From: Pseudomonadota bacterium
GTDB lineage: Bacteria > SAR324 > NAC60-12
Reading direction: 5' to 3'
Length of the DNA stretch: 7,105 bases
Assembly (NCBI GenBank): GCA_014381795.1
Contig: JACNKY010000192.1
Span: forward strand, 1 to 7,105
This document shows, in pieces, positions 6,309 to 7,105 of the stretch (the first letter of the stretch is position 1; the number at the start of each line of letters is the position of its first letter). Below the pieces are notes generated by a model. The model searched no databases, had not been told where the DNA came from, and saw nothing but the letters and a program-made list of their open reading frames with translations. The position numbers and the translations under genes are program-made.

Positions 6309-7105
6309 TTAAACCAGTAAAATTAAAATTCCTGCTCCAAGCACAATACGGTAAATGACAAAAACGAGAGTACCGTGATTACGGAGAAAGCGCAGCAATA
6401 AGGCTATCGAGAGGTAACCTGTCACAAAAGCAGCGGCGATGCCTACTACTAAATTTAAATAACCGTCACTGCTTATTCCAAGCTCAATCAGTTCCTTTAA
6501 CTCATAAAGCCCGCTGCCGAAAATTGCAGGTAATCCCAGCAAAAAAGAAAATCTGGCCGCGGATTCGCGATTTAAACCGACCAGCAATCCACCCATGATG
6601 GTGGAACCGGAACGGGAACAGCCTGGAATAAGGGCCAATGCCTGAGTGAGTCCAATAAATTGAATTTGCAAAAAACTTAATTGTTTGATGTCACGGTTGC
6701 GTGGAGAAAGTCTTTCGGCAAGATAAAGAAAAATGGCGAGTACGATGAGTGCTGTTCCAATCACCCAGAGTTCACGCGCTTCGTTTTTAATGAAATCCTT
6801 AAATCCTAAACCTAAAACCACCACAGGAATAGTTCCTGCGGCAATACTCCATGCCATTCGAGATTCAGCTGTGCCTAGAGGTTCGCGTTTCAGGATACTT
6901 TCAATTGCCGCTTTTGAAAGCTGCCAGACGTCCTGACGGAAATAAAGCATCACCGCAACCAGTGTTCCCAGTTGAATAACCGCGGAAAATTCAGTTCCGG
7001 GGTCAGGCCAGTCAAGCAGATGCGGTACTATGCGTAAATGTGCAGTGCTACTGATCGGTAAAAATTCGCTCAATCCCTGAACGATGCCCAGAACAAGCGC
7101 TTGTA
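6309..7105 (-). CDS. uppP: Undecaprenyl-diphosphatase UppP/BacA (5' end beyond window)
   Basis: An integral membrane phosphatase converting undecaprenyl diphosphate to the monophosphate, regenerating the lipid carrier for peptidoglycan and other envelope polymers; overproduction is known to give bacitracin resistance. 264 residues are visible (first full codon 7103-7101). Diagnostic motifs: the N-terminal QGLSEFLPISSTAHL with the (E/Q)xxxE-type active-site Glu and the conserved His, and PGCSRSGST followed by GLNRESAARFSFLLGLPAI. About seven hydrophobic helices are visible in addition to the N-terminal re-entrant segment, ending with YRIVLGAGILILLV. The frame stays open to the window edge: the residues before the TTG at 7073 read QALVLGIVQG, exactly the family's N-terminus, so that TTG codes for an internal Leu and the true start is probably only a few codons outside. 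Only the start is missing. It lies 27 bp before the Deg-like protease. Confidence 0.97.
   Translation of the reverse strand, partial: QALVLGIVQGLSEFLPISSTAHLRIVPHLLDWPDPGTEFSAVIQLGTLVAVMLYFRQDVWQLSKAAIESILKREPLGTAESRMAWSIAAGTIPVVVLGLGFKDFIKNEARELWVIGTALIVLAIFLYLAERLSPRNRDIKQLSFLQIQFIGLTQALALIPGCSRSGSTIMGGLLVGLNRESAARFSFLLGLPAIFGSGLYELKELIELGISSDGYLNLVVGIAAAFVTGYLSIALLLRFLRNHGTLVFVIYRIVLGAGILILLV

Noticed and set aside
7071..7073. TTG at 7073-7071 as the uppP start
   Set aside because: The open frame continues upstream as QALVLGIVQG, the conserved UppP N-terminus; the TTG is an internal Leu codon.

Overview
The window is a single co-directional block of six genes, all on the minus strand and closely spaced (4 bp overlap to 104 bp gaps). 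In transcription order, right to left: uppP (5' end off the window), an HtrA/Deg-type serine protease, a degenerate protease paralogue overlapping it by 4 bp, a trans-isoprenyl diphosphate synthase, rimP, and nusA (3' end off the window). No RNA gene, insertion sequence, CRISPR array or clear factor-independent terminator was found.

The organism looks like a moderately AT-rich Gram-negative-type bacterium. Both protease-family proteins carry export signals, implying an envelope compartment. The NusA core (S1-KH1-KH2) reads most like proteobacterial or deltaproteobacterial NusA. A deep-branching proteobacterium-like lineage such as Deltaproteobacteria or SAR324 is a guess from memory of family sequences, not a demonstrated assignment.

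Layout. 7105-6309: UppP, recycling the C55 lipid carrier in the membrane. 6281-4791: exported Deg9-like protease with intact His75/Asp106/Ser185, one PDZ domain and a C-terminal PDZ-like domain. 4794-3199: its diverged sister with the same architecture, in which all three catalytic residues are replaced (Glu97/Asn128/Gln208). The ATGA start/stop overlap suggests translational coupling. 3139-2081: polyprenyl (probably C15-C20) diphosphate synthase. 1976-1509: RimP, 30S maturation factor. 1460-1: NusA, starting at TTG and ending in an acidic linker followed by at least eight tandem copies of an 8-residue Lys-rich repeat encoded by a 24-bp DNA repeat.

Working together: rimP-nusA is the conserved head of the bacterial nusA-infB cluster, so infB probably follows beyond position 1. 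Upstream sits an envelope module: lipid-carrier phosphatase, periplasmic protease, pseudoprotease and isoprenoid synthase. The most noteworthy element is the translationally coupled active-protease/pseudoprotease pair, which could form a mixed oligomer or a regulator-enzyme pair. That is inference from sequence only.
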